Assembly: GCA_963995525.1 (NCBI GenBank)
Contig: OZ023213.1
Span: 37,153,275 to 37,217,274, forward strand
Reading direction: 5' to 3'
Origin: Escarpia spicata
Lineage: Eukaryota; Annelida; Polychaeta; Sabellida; Siboglinidae
Length of the DNA: 64,000 bases
The notes below the pieces were generated by a model. That model made no database searches and was not told the origin of the DNA. It saw only the letters and a program-made list of their open reading frames with translations. Within the stretch, counting starts at the first letter, position 1, and each line of letters opens with the position of its first letter. Positions 24,101 to 34,689 of this stretch are shown here, in pieces. Both the position numbers and the translations under genes were made by a program.

Positions 24101-24603
24101 CTAGAATGTCTCTGTTTGAGAACACGTTTTGATTAAATCACTGGCATTGTATTGTTGATTTTAATTTAAGTGATTATGATATAGTTTCTATTAATCAATT
24201 TTGCCCAACAAATGTCTTTTGTTTTTCTTAACCCCAATATATGAATTACAATCATTACACACTGTATACAGCTAATAGTGTAATTTATTACACTGCAATT
24301 GCATCACGGATACATACCGGAGCACCACGTCATCCCGATCATGAGAGAACTGATCCAGGCTACGTCACCCCGGCCGGCGTTGAAATGGTCGACGAAGGCG
24401 TTGAGGAAGACACCGAAGGAATACGGAACACCGTCTGCGATCACGTGCATCAAGAACGAACCGAGAACAACCATCCAACCCCAACCGCCGTCTGGCGGTG
24501 TAGGCAGAGTATCTTTGTTGCTAACGACAGTGCCATCTGGCGACAATTGGCCGATTTTTGAGTTTTCTTCGTCGGCGCTTTTCAGAGAGCCAACTTTGTT
24601 CAT
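14474..24603 (-). CDS. Monocarboxylate transporter-like gene (SLC16 family), damaged TM7 exon
   Basis: Spliced minus-strand gene: exon 1 24603-24318, exon 2 23234-23091, exon 3 21745-21254, exon 4 (TM7) only a remnant near 20345-20270, exon 5 16614-16389, exon 6 15610-15485, exon 7 14643-14474. It encodes a 12-TM proton-linked plasma-membrane carrier of lactate/pyruvate-type acids by homology; the substrate is unknown. The start ATG precedes [15 protein letters not shown], the MCT TM1 signature. Exon borders have GT/AG and consistent phases for 1-2-3 and 5-6-7. Exon 4 breaks off after LLKDVTFL into the CGAC repeat, removing TM7 and the splice donor, so the gene is probably a recent pseudogene or a hypomorph, unless the assembled allele is defective. 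Confidence 0.8.
15485..15610 (-). CDS. MCT exon 6 (TM10-TM11)
   Basis: Acceptor GTGTGCAG|GC, donor GCCG|GTATAA, 126 bp, phase 1 to 1. Encodes [20 protein letters not shown] and [10 protein letters not shown], the TM11 signature of MCTs. Confidence 0.85.
16088..16376 (-). mobile_element. tRNA-derived SINE, right arm copy
   Basis: Inverted counterpart of the SINE at 1752-2045, in the same place just inside the intron after MCT exon 5. It shares the tail AGCGCTTTGAGCAGTCCTGAGG and the head with AGTGCATCG. Shared position shows that insertion predates the palindrome. Confidence 0.7.
16389..16614 (-). CDS. MCT exon 5 (TM8-TM10 region)
   Basis: Acceptor TTTTTCAG|ATGG, donor CCGTGG|GTGAGT, 226 bp, phase 0 to 1. 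Encodes [20 protein letters not shown] and WVSDR, the conserved SLC16 TM8 block, then hydrophobic helices up to [10 protein letters not shown]. Fully open, unlike the left-arm copy. Confidence 0.85.
16620..17050. other. Intron sequence of MCT, right arm
   Basis: AT-rich; first ~210 bp match the left arm 1300-1510 inverted. No gene or element is seen before the RTE LINE begins. Confidence 0.5.
17055..19925 (-). mobile_element. RTE-type LINE, broken, in the MCT intron
   Basis: On the minus strand, fragments appear in element order. Endonuclease at 19709-19190 shows [33 protein letters not shown] and [21 protein letters not shown] linker follows at 18964-18482 with [14 protein letters not shown] pieces at 18247-18023 ([25 protein letters not shown]) and 17945-17559 ([24 protein letters not shown] where FADD is expected). 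The 3' part has [15 protein letters not shown] and an [22 protein letters not shown] end. Frameshifts and stops show it is dead. It is absent from the left arm, so it inserted after the duplication or was lost on the left. Confidence 0.75.
20124..20240. repeat. (CGAC)n tetranucleotide array, right arm
   Basis: Nearly pure CGAC units, mirror of 962-1098. It directly abuts the broken edge of MCT exon 4. Confidence 0.95.
20270..20345 (-). pseudogene. MCT exon 4 remnant (TM7 truncated)
   Basis: Retains [17 protein letters not shown] and then runs at once into GTCGATAATATTGATCG and the CGAC array. The left-arm copy has about 100 bp more here, ending in VPYVYLSDRAGH and a GTGAGA donor. The deletion takes out most of TM7 and the donor. 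Confidence 0.75.
20609..20654. repeat. (TA)n microsatellite
   Basis: Short TA tract outside the right arm, in the intron between MCT exons 3 and 4. Confidence 0.9.
20926..21253. repeat. Tandem duplication with (CACG)n, carrying a copy of a splice donor
   Basis: The unit starts CGATTACAACTGTATAGGGCG at about 20928 and again at about 21066. It continues through CACG/CACA arrays and ACTCATGCCGTGTTAACTTCACCACACGATCC to TTACCCACG. The second copy ends at the true donor of MCT exon 3; the first therefore contains a duplicated donor-like TTACCCAC. CACG arrays in the second unit are longer. Confidence 0.75.
21254..21745 (-). CDS. MCT exon 3 (TM4-TM6 and long central loop)
   Basis: Acceptor TGTGTGTAG|GT, donor GTGG|GTAAGT, 492 bp, phase 1 to 1. 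Contains [19 protein letters not shown] and [21 protein letters not shown] signatures of SLC16 (TM4-TM5), TM6 with [18 protein letters not shown], then the variable cytosolic loop rich in Ser, Asp and Lys. Confidence 0.85.
21797..21870 (+). mobile_element. Short LINE/SINE 3' tail, L2-like
   Basis: GAGCTTGGTTTCCGAGGATTTAGGCGC followed by a (TTA)n run is nearly the reverse complement of the tail of the L2 LINE at 55735-55800. It is a severely 5'-truncated insertion in an MCT intron. Confidence 0.6.
21871..23090. other. MCT intron with unrecognised short frames
   Basis: Two modest frames occur, 22020-22268 plus (Cys/His-rich start, [18 protein letters not shown]) and 22660-22300 minus ([15 protein letters not shown]). 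I recognise neither and see no start, promoter or splice context that would make them genes. Confidence 0.4.
23091..23234 (-). CDS. MCT exon 2 (TM2-TM4 region)
   Basis: Acceptor TTCTGCAG|GG, donor GGCAG|GTGAGT, 144 bp, phase 1 to phase 1. It encodes [19 protein letters not shown] and [17 protein letters not shown], the D/N-K-Y-G-x-R loop and TM3/4 of the MCT fold. Confidence 0.85.
23235..24317. other. MCT intron 1
   Basis: AT-rich sequence between coding exons 1 and 2. No gene, element or strong repeat seen. Confidence 0.5.
24318..24603 (-). CDS. MCT exon 1 (start, cytosolic N terminus, TM1, start of TM2)
   Basis: Starts at the ATG at 24603 ([19 protein letters not shown]). The acidic/Ser-rich N tail is followed by the conserved [10 protein letters not shown] motif and the TM1 region [12 protein letters not shown], then [16 protein letters not shown]. 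The donor is CCG|GTATGT, phase 1. Confidence 0.85.
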
Positions 24604-24850
24604 GTCTGTTTTCTCGTTGTTCAAGCGTGTTCTTGTAGTTACCAGTTAGTATGGTTGGTATCCATGTATTTGCTGATTTTAATACGAATGTGCTTTGGTA
24701 CAAATTCGCTAGTAACGATTCATCGAGTCGCTGAAATTGAAGACAATTTATATTAAAATATTGTGTTAGACACCAGTTGGCAGCACTGCACATCATCACC
24801 GACCCCTGTATTCCTTTCACACACAACTGCACACCAATAACCCAGCCCTG

Positions 24851-25036
24851 TATATAAACTCTAACACCACCCACATCGAGCGCCACACGATCCACGAAGA
24901 CAGCACAGCGTTACACGTCCCTGAACGACACGCAACGCCCAGCTGCCGGATCACTGTGTCAGCTACCGCTGGACGTTTCATACAGCAACCACATCGATCT
25001 ACCTTTGTACACCGACTGTAAAGAGCGAGCCACGTA
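24851..25036 (+). promoter_or_regulatory. TATA box, GC-richer leader and splice-donor-like site
   Basis: CCTGTATATAAACTCTAACA gives a TATA box at 24852-24859. About 180 bp of less AT-rich sequence without a long frame follows, then GAGCCACGTAAGTTAC, a good 5' splice site at about 25035. This could be a non-coding first exon transcribed to the right, divergent from MCT, or a promoter of the retroelement whose gag begins at 25892. Confidence 0.35.
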
Positions 25037-25891
25037 AGTTACATTCGTATTACCCCTTTGATCTTTACCACATTGGTATCACAAGTGTAAGATATATGTA
25101 CGCCACGCGCCTTTGTAGGAATACGGGACATGTTGCACAAATGTAATTTTGCAAATACATCGCTAATTCAAAGTGTCAATCTGGCTATACTATGTGAATG
25201 TTTGCGCAATCTCGTTTATGCAGTTCTACCTTTCCGGAACTTATTCGGAAAGATGGCGAAGTTGTTATCCTGGGCAACGCCCGTAACAACAACGAATATC
25301 CGACCAGATTGAAGCCTCTGTATTGCAATGTCAGTTGACTGTATTTATATACTTCCACGTTCTTTTGTGTCTCACCGCGGGGGGGTCATGGGCGTGGTTC
25401 ATTTGGCATCCACGCACGGTTGGCTTCGCGGATAAAGCGCATTGTCCACTCGCATTATAAGCCCAAATACACTCGCTGTCAATCCAACATTCACCGAGCC
25501 GGGTACCCAGTTGAAATAACACTGCTGGTTGATGTCAACTCGCTTACAGCAGTCTATAAGTCGAGGACATCAATCTGTTAGTCGTAACTTTTCTGTCACC
25601 GTTCATATCAATAATGAATATGCCACGAAATTGAAATTTATTATGAGATACAACGTATTGCGCATCAATTATTGATATTAGACTATTGGTATGTACTGAC
25701 TGTTTGTAATCTGTCCTTTGAAATTGAACGTTTAGAAACTCGACAGACATGATACATGTATTGCCTAAGATGCGCTATGTTCGTAACACGAGTGCACGTT
25801 TGCATTAATGTTACGAAAACTTAATTTGTTATACCGCCGTCAGTTAAACTTGCTGTATGTGTTATACAATACCTGTGTGATACCACTGAAA

Positions 25892-26692
25892 ATGCCACCT
25901 AAAAGGGAACAACGAAAGAAAATTCAGGGTAATGGGAAGGAAGAGACAGTCGATTCTGAAATCGACAAAGAAACTATTATGGAGGATGACAAACAAACGC
26001 ACGAATATGATTTGGGTAGCCCTAGACGAAGAGACTCACCAGAACAAAATTACAATATATATATAGCGTAACCAAGGTTGGGGCCAGATTTTCACAAATT
26101 GAGGATTGATTGGAAAAGAATGACTCTACCGCGAAGTAAATACAGCATATGTTGCTACTATTTGCCGAACGACTAGATTCAATCGATATAGTAATGCGTT
26201 CCATACAGACAAGTATACAAGGTCCAGAAAATAGCCTCGGCTCTAGAGCTATATGCTGGGCTCTCTTCTGGAGCTCGACCAAAGCATGGTAAGCCCGATG
26301 TTACACCTAGTGCACGGGGGAAGGCGGGTGAAGCTGGCTATCGCGATGACCGCGGTCCCGTGTCAAAGGGTGCGGTTCACGCTGACACAAATCTTAGGGA
26401 CACCTTTCCAAACACCAATTACGATGGCCCAACGCAGCGACTACCCAACCCTGACTACGAGTATTTCACGGACCCTAGCGATAGGCAAACAGGGCAATCC
26501 CGCCAGCGCCCCATTCCCAGTCAATGTTATCATGGCAATAGGAGGGGTGTGGACACGCTTTGTTGGCCAAGTGAAAGAAATGTAAATAACAACAAATTTG
26601 AGGGTAAACCGGGCGAGTGGGATAAATGGATTAACCAATTCGAGCTGATGGCCGAATCATACATTTGGGGAGAGGATGAGAAGATGATGTCG
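25892..26692 (+). pseudogene. LTR retroelement gag, N-terminal part, broken
   Basis: The first frame starts MPPKREQRKKIQGNGKEET, a basic and then acidic start. After frame breaks, about 26290-26692 reads FPNTNYDGPTQRLPNPDYEY, then NNNKFEGKPGEWDKWINQFE and LMAESYIWGEDEKM. The F-x-G-x-x-x-x-W-x-x-W-hydrophobic block is the usual N-terminal capsid motif of Gypsy-type gag proteins. The frame then passes into an LTR-like repeat. A later gag piece resumes at 28512. Confidence 0.55.
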
Positions 26693-26872
26693 CAGGGATG
26701 GTACATAACATGACAATAGAAATGCTAACCACTCCTGCCGGCCTGCATCGTTATGTGTGTCGTACGTACGGCCGGGTACAGGGTGGACACGCGTCTAGGC
26801 TTAAGCGGTACGCCGTCAATAGACTAGTTGTTGGGTTGGACATGTCTCAAGTCTCTGTCCCAGTTATGTCGT
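26688..26872. repeat. LTR-like direct repeat, copy 1
   Basis: TGTCGCAGGGATGGTACATAAC at its start and ACGCCGTCAATAGACTAGTTGT further in; it matches 27446-27640 in the same orientation at roughly 85% identity by eye. Confidence 0.65.
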
Positions 26873-27445
26873 TATATCGCTGATTATCTGCTGATTGTGT
26901 GGGTGCTAGTAGTGTGAATATGTTTAAAAATAAAATTGACACATACCTCAGAAGGGCGGGATACACATAGAGAAAAGGGTCGGACTCTCGATAAGCCAAA
27001 GAGCTTCCTTGTCACCTGTCACCTAGAGTTAATTTTTTCTGGGTGGAAATCTTATTAAATCTTGTCTTGTTAAATCTTGATAAAGCTAAATAACTAGACG
27101 CTGTAGCCTAGTATTGTACATTAGCTAAATACTTAAACGCAGAATGTCGTGCTTGCTGAAGTCTAGCTATTGTTCGATAACTGACAACGTGTATTTATGT
27201 TGACAATGAAAGTTGTGTGCAATTGGAGGTTAGATATTCAGCCAACTAAATCGAATGTTTTCCTGGTAAACGAACTCACGCTTCTAGCTCACAGAGAAAC
27301 CCAGGATAGCTATAGAAGCGTAGGCACATTTAGTTCACTGAAGTCAGTGACATAAAGCGGCGTCGTCAGAACGATACCTGCTCAACTTTAAAGGCATACA
27401 TATATATTTTATGCGTCAGACGCAGGTGCGTAATTTCTGACACAA

Positions 27446-27640
27446 ATGTCGCAGGGCTGGTACATAACATGCCAACAGGAATGCTTACCACTCATGCGGG
27501 CCTGCGGCGTTCTGTGTGTCGTACGCACGGCCGGATACGGGGTGGAGACGCGTCTTGGCTTAAGCGGCACGCCGTCAATAGACTAGTTGTCGAATTGAAG
27601 GTGTCTCAAGTCTCGGTCCCAGCCACGTCGTCAGGGTATA
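27446..27640. repeat. LTR-like direct repeat, copy 2, with TATA box
   Basis: Same unit as 26688-26872. It runs into GGGTATAAATAGATAACT (27637), a plausible U3 promoter, then CT-rich and CCACC-rich sequence. The distance between copies is about 760 bp, far too short for a full element. Confidence 0.6.
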
Positions 27641-27892
27641 AATAGATAACTATAGGGGAGGGTGCTGCCACCCAGGGGGCTACTATTTGCCTAGTGCTGC
27701 CACCCACTACGGACCACCACCATGACACGATTGACGTCATGCCTGCGAGGGCCAGCTCTGACTGCTCACCGTAGCCTGACAGAGAGAGAGAAATGTAAAA
27801 TGTAAACGACCTTTCCTAACAACTGGCTGATTATCCTGTGCTATTTTATTGTAATCATATGTAATTAATTGAATCACTGATTGGTGCATCAG

Positions 27893-28392
<500 letters not shown>

Positions 28393-28511
28393 TTGTGTGG
28401 TCAGTGTTCTCAGTTACACATGTTATTTATATTATTTACTTATTCATTTTAGTTACTGCTTTCTTTCGTAATAGCGAACACCACATGATAAAATCCCCAT
28501 GAAGGACAATA

Positions 28512-28722
28512 AAGGTATTTGAATTGAAGAGGAGCGCCACGATTACAGAGTGTGTATGGAATACGTCGGTATGCGATACGGCCACACCAGACCCGTTGCT
28601 AAGAAAACACTAAGATCTGAGTTGTCTGTGTTGAAACAGGAAGAGGGGGAGAGACTGGACACCCTCTCAGACAGGGTATATGTTCTAACAGTAGAGGCCT
28701 ATCCAGATATGCGGAGATAACT
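28512..28722 (+). pseudogene. LTR retroelement gag, later part
   Basis: One frame reads VCMEYVGMRYGHTRPVAKK, then LRSELSVLKQEEGERLDTLS and DRVYVLTVEAYPDM before a stop. The F/Y-G-...-L...R-Q/K-E-E-G-E-x-L-x-x-hydrophobic layout is the C-terminal capsid block of Gypsy gag. It probably continues the gag begun at 25892, split by about 1.8 kb of inserted sequence. Confidence 0.5.
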
Positions 28723-28739
28723 ATATGATAGCCTGTCTG

Positions 28740-30990
28740 TACCAACCTTCCTATTTCTATAAATATCTTCATAACCATTCAATATCGTAATAACTTCTAT
28801 TTGGTCTAATTTTATTCTCTAGTGTTGTCTACCCACATTCTAATAGGCGTCTTTCATAACCAAGATCTTTCAGTTCAGAATCAGCTTAGTTGTTCTTCGT
28901 TGCACTCTTTCTAGCTTATCTATGTCCCCCTTACGATATGGCCTCCATACTTGTATATAATTTTCAAACGTGGCCTAACTATTGCGTTGTACAGGGGTGC
29001 AATTAGCTGTTTCTCCTTACATGTGATATTTCTCCTAATTAGCCCTAGTATTTTGTTACTCTTTAAAGTAGCAATTATTCCACATTGCACCTAAACGTTC
29101 ATGTCAGCACTAACTGTTACTTCTAAGTCCTTTTCTTTTACAGTTTTACCTAATATAGTACCCCCTATTATGTATTCTTTGTTCACATTTCCATGTCCTA
29201 TGTCGATGCATTTACACTTCACAAAATTAAATAACATTTGCCATTTTTCAGACCATTTGACCAATTTGGCCAGATCGTCTTCTAAAGCGTGTTTATCTGC
29301 ATTTGTGTTAACAATTCTGAACACTTTTGTATCGTCAGCGAATTTCTATACTTTGCTGGATACATCATCATCCAAATCATCAATCCCCTGTGGCACTCCA
29401 CTCAAAATTGGTTTCCATTTTGAGCTCTCCCTTTCTATTATTACTCGCTGTCTTCTGTCTGTCAACCATGTTTGTATCCAACTGATCACACCATCCCCTA
29501 TACCATAGTTTAAATAACACTCTTTGAAGAGGCAATTTATAAAATGCTTTCTGAAAATCTAAGTAGACAACATCCACTGTTGACCCTTCTTCTACCCACT
29601 TTGTAATTTCTTCTAAAAAACACAAGGGATTGGTTAGACAAGGCCTACCATGTTGAGATTCATTTATTAATTTTTGTGTTACAAGGAATTCCACCATGTG
29701 ATCTCTAATATGTGTTTCTAATAATTTGCATTAAACTGATGTTAAGCTCACTGGTCTGTAATTTTCTGCCTTTCTCCTTGATCCCTTTAAAAAATGGTGT
29801 AATGGTTGCTTCTTTCCATTCTAATGGAACGATTCCCTCTTTAAGTGACACGATAAAGAATATAGCAAGTGGTGTATTTATTTGGTCTACAATTTCCTTA
29901 AGCAGTTTTGGTGGAATCCTTCAACTCCAGATGATTTGTTTTCTTTGATCATTTCAGGAGTAACAAACAACTGCCCTAATTGATTTGATTGATCCCTCAA
30001 ATTTATTAACTGGTAATGGCAGTGAACTTATATCTTCTGTAGTAAACACTTTGCTGAAATACTCGTTCAGGGCCTCTGACAGATGAATACCATCAGATAT
30101 AGCTTTTTTCCTGAACTGTTTTCTAGTGGTCCCACCTTATCACGAACCTTTTGCTTACTCCTTACATAAGCTTAGAAACTCTTGCTATCATTTTTTATAT
30201 CATTCGCCAATTTTTTATCAAACGTTAGTTTGGAATTTCGAATTTCTGTTGTAACTAGGCTAAGGGCCTCTTTGTAGTTGTTATAGTCTTCTATATTTGC
30301 AGTGTTTCTGTAAACTCTCCACATAATTTGTTTGTAAGCAATCTTTCATATAGCTTCTTTTGATTGATAGGTGTTTCTTCCTAGGTAGTTTCCCTTGATT
30401 TTTAGAGGACCAAATCTTTCAATAATGCCCTCAATCTCATGTTTCGAAATGGTCCAACATTATGTTGCTGTCTTGTCCTTGATTAAGTTAGTCCAATTTG
30501 TGTGTGCTAAATATTTTCTAATCTATTTATATTTGCCTTTGTTAAAGTTTCTCCTCCATCACATTTTATCATTATTCCCTGATTGTACTTTTATACTAAA
30601 ATGGATCTGGTTATGATCACTAGATCCCAAAGGTCCATGTATTTTAATATTATCAGCTAATTCGTTTTGAGAAGAGAATACTAAATCCAACACATTTCCA
30701 CCTCTGGTTGGTTCCAAAACTGTTGGACATATCCTTTAGCATCTCTAGTGATTTCCACATAATATATCCATGATTCAAATCACCCATTATAACACATTCC
30801 CCTTTACTTATCTCTTTATAGCACTGTGCAGTATTACATCATGATGTTAGGACTACGATAAACTAGTCCTATGTTGCACTAAATAGCAATCTGATTCCCT
30901 TTTCAGTTGTACTTAATATACCTGTATGGATTCTTTAATATATAGAATGACTCCGCCTCCCCTTCTTTCTTTTGAATTGTATTGTATTGT
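28740..30990 (-). mobile_element. CR1-type LINE A, broken
   Basis: Minus-strand fragments in order: endonuclease traces near 30790-30600 (GDLNHGYIMWKS, GSSDHNQIHFSIKVQ), the linker between endonuclease and RT (30440-30000), and RT (29900-29090). RT blocks include LVTQKLINESQHG, VDVVYLDFQKAFYKLPLQRV, the palm region, and LVKWSEKWQMLFNFVKCKC followed by GKTVKEKDLEVTVSADM. The FVFRI-type stretch lacks the YADD box because of stops near 29330-29400. CR1-type elements copy by target-primed reverse transcription. Many stops and indels. Confidence 0.7.
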
Positions 30991-32520
30991 ATTAATTGAG
31001 ATTCCAATAGGTTCAGTGGACCCAGTAACAGGACTGATAACTGAAACAATACATATAAAAAATAATAAAACCACTCATCTTAAAAGCTTTACAAACACAA
31101 CGATTAATATGATCTTTAAAAGTCAAACTCTCGGTCAATGTGATACCGAGATCTTTGACAGCGGTGACCTTGGGCAGAGACTGGCTTAAAATCGTGTAGT
31201 CATAGGATATACGTTTCTTTGTGTTAGTGAATGACATTATGCAGCATTTCTCAACGTTAAGTTTAAGGTGCCATGTCTCACACCAAAGACATACACTGTC
31301 CAGATCCTTCTGCACCAACTGACAATCGGTCACCGACGAAATTTCTTTAAACAATTTGGAATCATCAGCATACAATGACATTTCACATGAATCAACATGA
31401 TTAATGAGATCGTTAACATACAAGATAAACAGAAGTGGTCCAATTTGTGAACCTTGTGGTATACCAGACAACACTGGCTTCCAGTCAGATGTTTTGCCTT
31501 CGAGAACCACGCGTTGTTTTCGATTGACAAGGTAAGACTGTTATAATTCTATGCATTGCCCGGAATAGCCAAATGATCTAAGCTTATGAATTAACAATGG
31601 GTGGCATACTGAATCAAAGGCTTTACTCAAATCCAAATAAACGGAATCAACCTGTTTCTTGTTGTCAATAGACTCAGAAATGGCGTTCAATTAACAAGCT
31701 AGATTAGATACTGTACTTCTACACCTCACAAGTCCGTGTTGGCTGCCCGAAATTGTGTTGCGCACACGCTCATACAATGAGTCGTATACGACTTTCTCAA
31801 AAACTTTGCTAAATAGCGGTAAGAGAGAGATAGGTCTGTATTTGCACATATTTCGTTTATCTCCCTTCTTGTATACAGGAACAATATTTGCTCTTTTAAA
31901 ACACGTTGGAAAAGTTCCACAGTTTAAGGACATATTGAAAAGCATAATTAGTGGACCTGCTAATGCGGCGGCACATTCCCTAAGGATTACACCTGATATA
32001 TTGTCAGGACCGCATGCTTTGTTTACATCGGTGGTTCTTAGTACTCCGATGACATCATCATAAGACACATTGATATAGTCATTGAGTGGGATTGATAGGA
32101 GGGAATACATGGATAAAAAAAGTTATCTACTAATATAAAGACAGATTCGAAGTGGTCAGAAAATAGTTCTGCTATGTCAGCTGGACTGTCTGCCTCAGTG
32201 CATTTATATACTATTGAGTTAGGAAGTTTTACATTAGCTTGTTTGCTTTTGGCAAAACTGAATAGACGTTTGGTGTTTTGTTTGATGGACTTTTCAATTT
32301 CCGATATGTAGTCGCAATACCTTTCTCTCTTAAGTGTCTTAAAAGTGGTTCGTAGTTCAGAAAATACTTGGTAATCAGATAACGAATGTGAGCGTTTCCA
32401 TGCTTTGTGTGCGGTGTTTTTCTTGTTCAAGGTTGCGATCATATCGTTATCATACCATACTGGGTATTTACGTCCACGAATGCAGATACGAGGAACGCAT
32501 TCGTTTATGGCAGTATACAA

Positions 32521-32768
32521 AATGTCATAACATATACCAAAACTGTCGTCAATGTCAGTACTGTCCGTGAGAAATGACCACGGGATACAAGACAATAGGT
32601 GTCTTAGGTGACTAAAGTCCGCTTTGCCATAGTTATAAACAAAACGTCATAAAATGTATCAAAACTGTCGTCAATGTCAGTACTGTCCGTAAGAAATGAC
32701 CACGGGATACAAGACAATAGGTGTCTTAAGTGACTAAAGTCCGCTTTGCGATAGTTATAAACAAAACG
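32521..32768. repeat. ~122 bp tandem duplication inside LINE B
   Basis: CAAAACTGTCGTCAATGTCA through AGTTATAAACAAAACG occurs at about 32538-32646 and again at 32659-32768 with only a few differences. It duplicates part of the linker reading frame. Confidence 0.9.
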
Positions 32769-33216
32769 TTTAGCGGGTTCCTGCTTTGGTCGGTTGGCAC
32801 ATAACAGTTCACAATGTAGGGCGTCGTGTGTGGATTTCACCGCGTTGTCTATTTTCTTAACATTACACTCTGCACCGTGCTCAAACACACGATCTAGTGT
32901 GTGCTCGTTGCACGCGTGGTCAGCGTTACATTGCACAAGGCCGTATTCAGAGTCTGTCTGTCCTTTCTAAACATGACATAACCCGTTAGAGCTAATCCAA
33001 CATCTGCCATGTCTTCACGTGCGCATGGTTCTGTGATGTCTATTATATCGGTGTCTTTATCCGCTATAATGATATCTAAATCGCTTCTCTTATTTACTAT
33101 GCTTCCGGCATTTACGCATACGCATCTAAGTTCCTTTTTATGGATATTTGGTTAACCTGTCCTTGTAGATGTGTCTGTACTATTTCTTTGAGGTGGCTGT
33201 ACGTATCCCCCTGTCC

Positions 33217-33650
33217 ATCTAGTTTAGATACTCAACTGTGCATGTACCATCACCTATGGCCCTAATCAACTCGCTCCCTAGAACGGCTGCTCCTTTTCCT
33301 GTCAGATATAGCCCATCACTCATAATCAGATCTTCTCTCCCCACAAAACTTGCCCACATATCTACGAAGCTGACTCCTTCCTCCATACATAACTTCTGTA
33401 CCAATGCGTGTCTCATTCAGTATGCAGACCAGGCCGTCGTACCTTCCTTTTCAGCATTATTGGTGCCCACGTGCACAAAAATAGATCCGCCTTCGCCATT
33501 GCCCATGACCTGGCCTACTCTTTCAGTGACGCCTATGTTTGCCCCTGGTAGGCATACAGTTAAATCCTTCTCCTTTTTATTGTCTTGTCCAACTTCCTGA
33601 TAATAGAATCCCCAATGACCAATCGCAGTTTCTTATCTTTCCCCTTAACT
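33217..33650 (-). pseudogene. LINE ORF1 with SGNH/GDSL esterase-like domain
   Basis: Minus-strand pieces KKLRLVIGDSIIRKL (about 33645-33600; nucleophile Ser block), IFVHVGTNNAEKE (about 33490-33455; the GxND-like block, here GTNN) and DGLYLTGKGAAVLGSELIRA (33310-33250; the C-terminal block normally DxxH, here DGLYL with no His). Such domains are known in ORF1 of CR1-type LINEs. Frameshifts join the pieces only loosely, and the catalytic His appears to be lost. Confidence 0.6.
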
Positions 33651-33699
33651 ACTGCATCTGCTTAACTCTAGCCTTCCTTCTGTTGCCGCTCCTCAACAC

Positions 33700-34640
33700 C
33701 GACCTGTTTACCTTTCGTTTGCTGAATATTCTGTCTTCTTCCATCTGTCTTCTTCTCTGTCTTTTGTTTCACAGTCTTACCAACTTCCTCTGTAGTATCT
33801 ACCTCTCCTCGTTCCTTACAATCTAACGACCTGTTGATCTATCCCCACTGACACGTTTTCTTTTCTCTGCAGAACACTTTTCTTCCGTCCCTCTGTCTCC
33901 TTCTCATTTCAGTAGCGAACTCTGGACTTCTTAAAATCTACCTTTAACTATTATTATCATTTATTATTATTATCTCTTAACTTGTCGTTTTAATTAGTAT
34001 TAGTATTATTACAATCCTTATTTATTTACTATTGATATGTATATGTATGTATATTTTAATGCTTTTATTTATTTATTTTTATTTTATTTTATAATCTTAA
34101 TAGCTACATGCCATGTTTCAGGATTGTAGTGCGCCTCTGAATTATAGTAACTGTCATATTTATAAGGCAGAGAAATGCCATAAATTATTATTATTATTAT
34201 TATTATTTCCTTGTTCCTTCACACCTGTCATATTCCCCCCGCTCAGTCTCCTTTCTTCAGTTCCCCCATGTCACAACGCTGCTCTTTCTGTGTCGTATTA
34301 TTCCCAACTCTCTCCATGTCATCCCTCTCTGTTCCATTTATTTCCACGTTGAGTCTACCCTCCATCTCTATTACGTTTGCTTGTTTCATTGTTAATATTC
34401 TTACAATAAACAACGGTATGAAACGCTTTATTGTTCTTCTGCTTCTTATACAATATCGGTTCACATTTCACTCGACCATGCTGTCAGACCAACTCGACAC
34501 ATCACTAACATAATCTACAGTACACAAAATAGCCGTTTGTCTACACTGGGTCTCCGACTCCATACCGTATATTACGCTTCATCCCTTTACTTTTATTAAT
34601 GCGAAAGTCAATCACAACTCTAGTTCTTCAAGACAAGCTA
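33700..34640. other. Low-complexity sequence with a LINE/SINE tail
   Basis: CT-rich sequence to 33930, AT-rich (TTA)n-like stretches, then ATTATAGTAACTGTCATA...GCCATAAATT(ATT)n at 34138-34207, which looks like the 3' tail of a retroposon. Nothing coding is supported. Confidence 0.5.
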
Positions 34641-34689
34641 TCTAGTCAAGTCTATACCGATAATCTACCACGTACGCAGGCAGCTTTCG

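Larger units (their letters stand above)
31000..33700 (-). mobile_element. CR1/Jockey-type LINE B with esterase-type ORF1, broken
   Basis: Minus-strand order: esterase-like ORF1 (33640-33217), endonuclease start (33160-32940: LRCVCVNAGSIVNKRSDLDI), linker (32595-32110), RT fingers (32110-31691: KACGPDNISGVILRECAAAL, FKRANIVPVYKKGDKRN, YRPISLLPLFSKVFEK) and RT palm/thumb (31510-31013: SGIPQGSQIGPLLFILYVND, MSLYADDSKLFKEI with intact YADD). The endonuclease is mostly deleted and the 3' end abuts LINE A. Confidence 0.75.

Noticed and set aside
24521..24895. 124-codon minus frame upstream of MCT exon 1
   Set aside because: Overlaps exon 1 in another frame, no recognisable features; start is not the MCT start.
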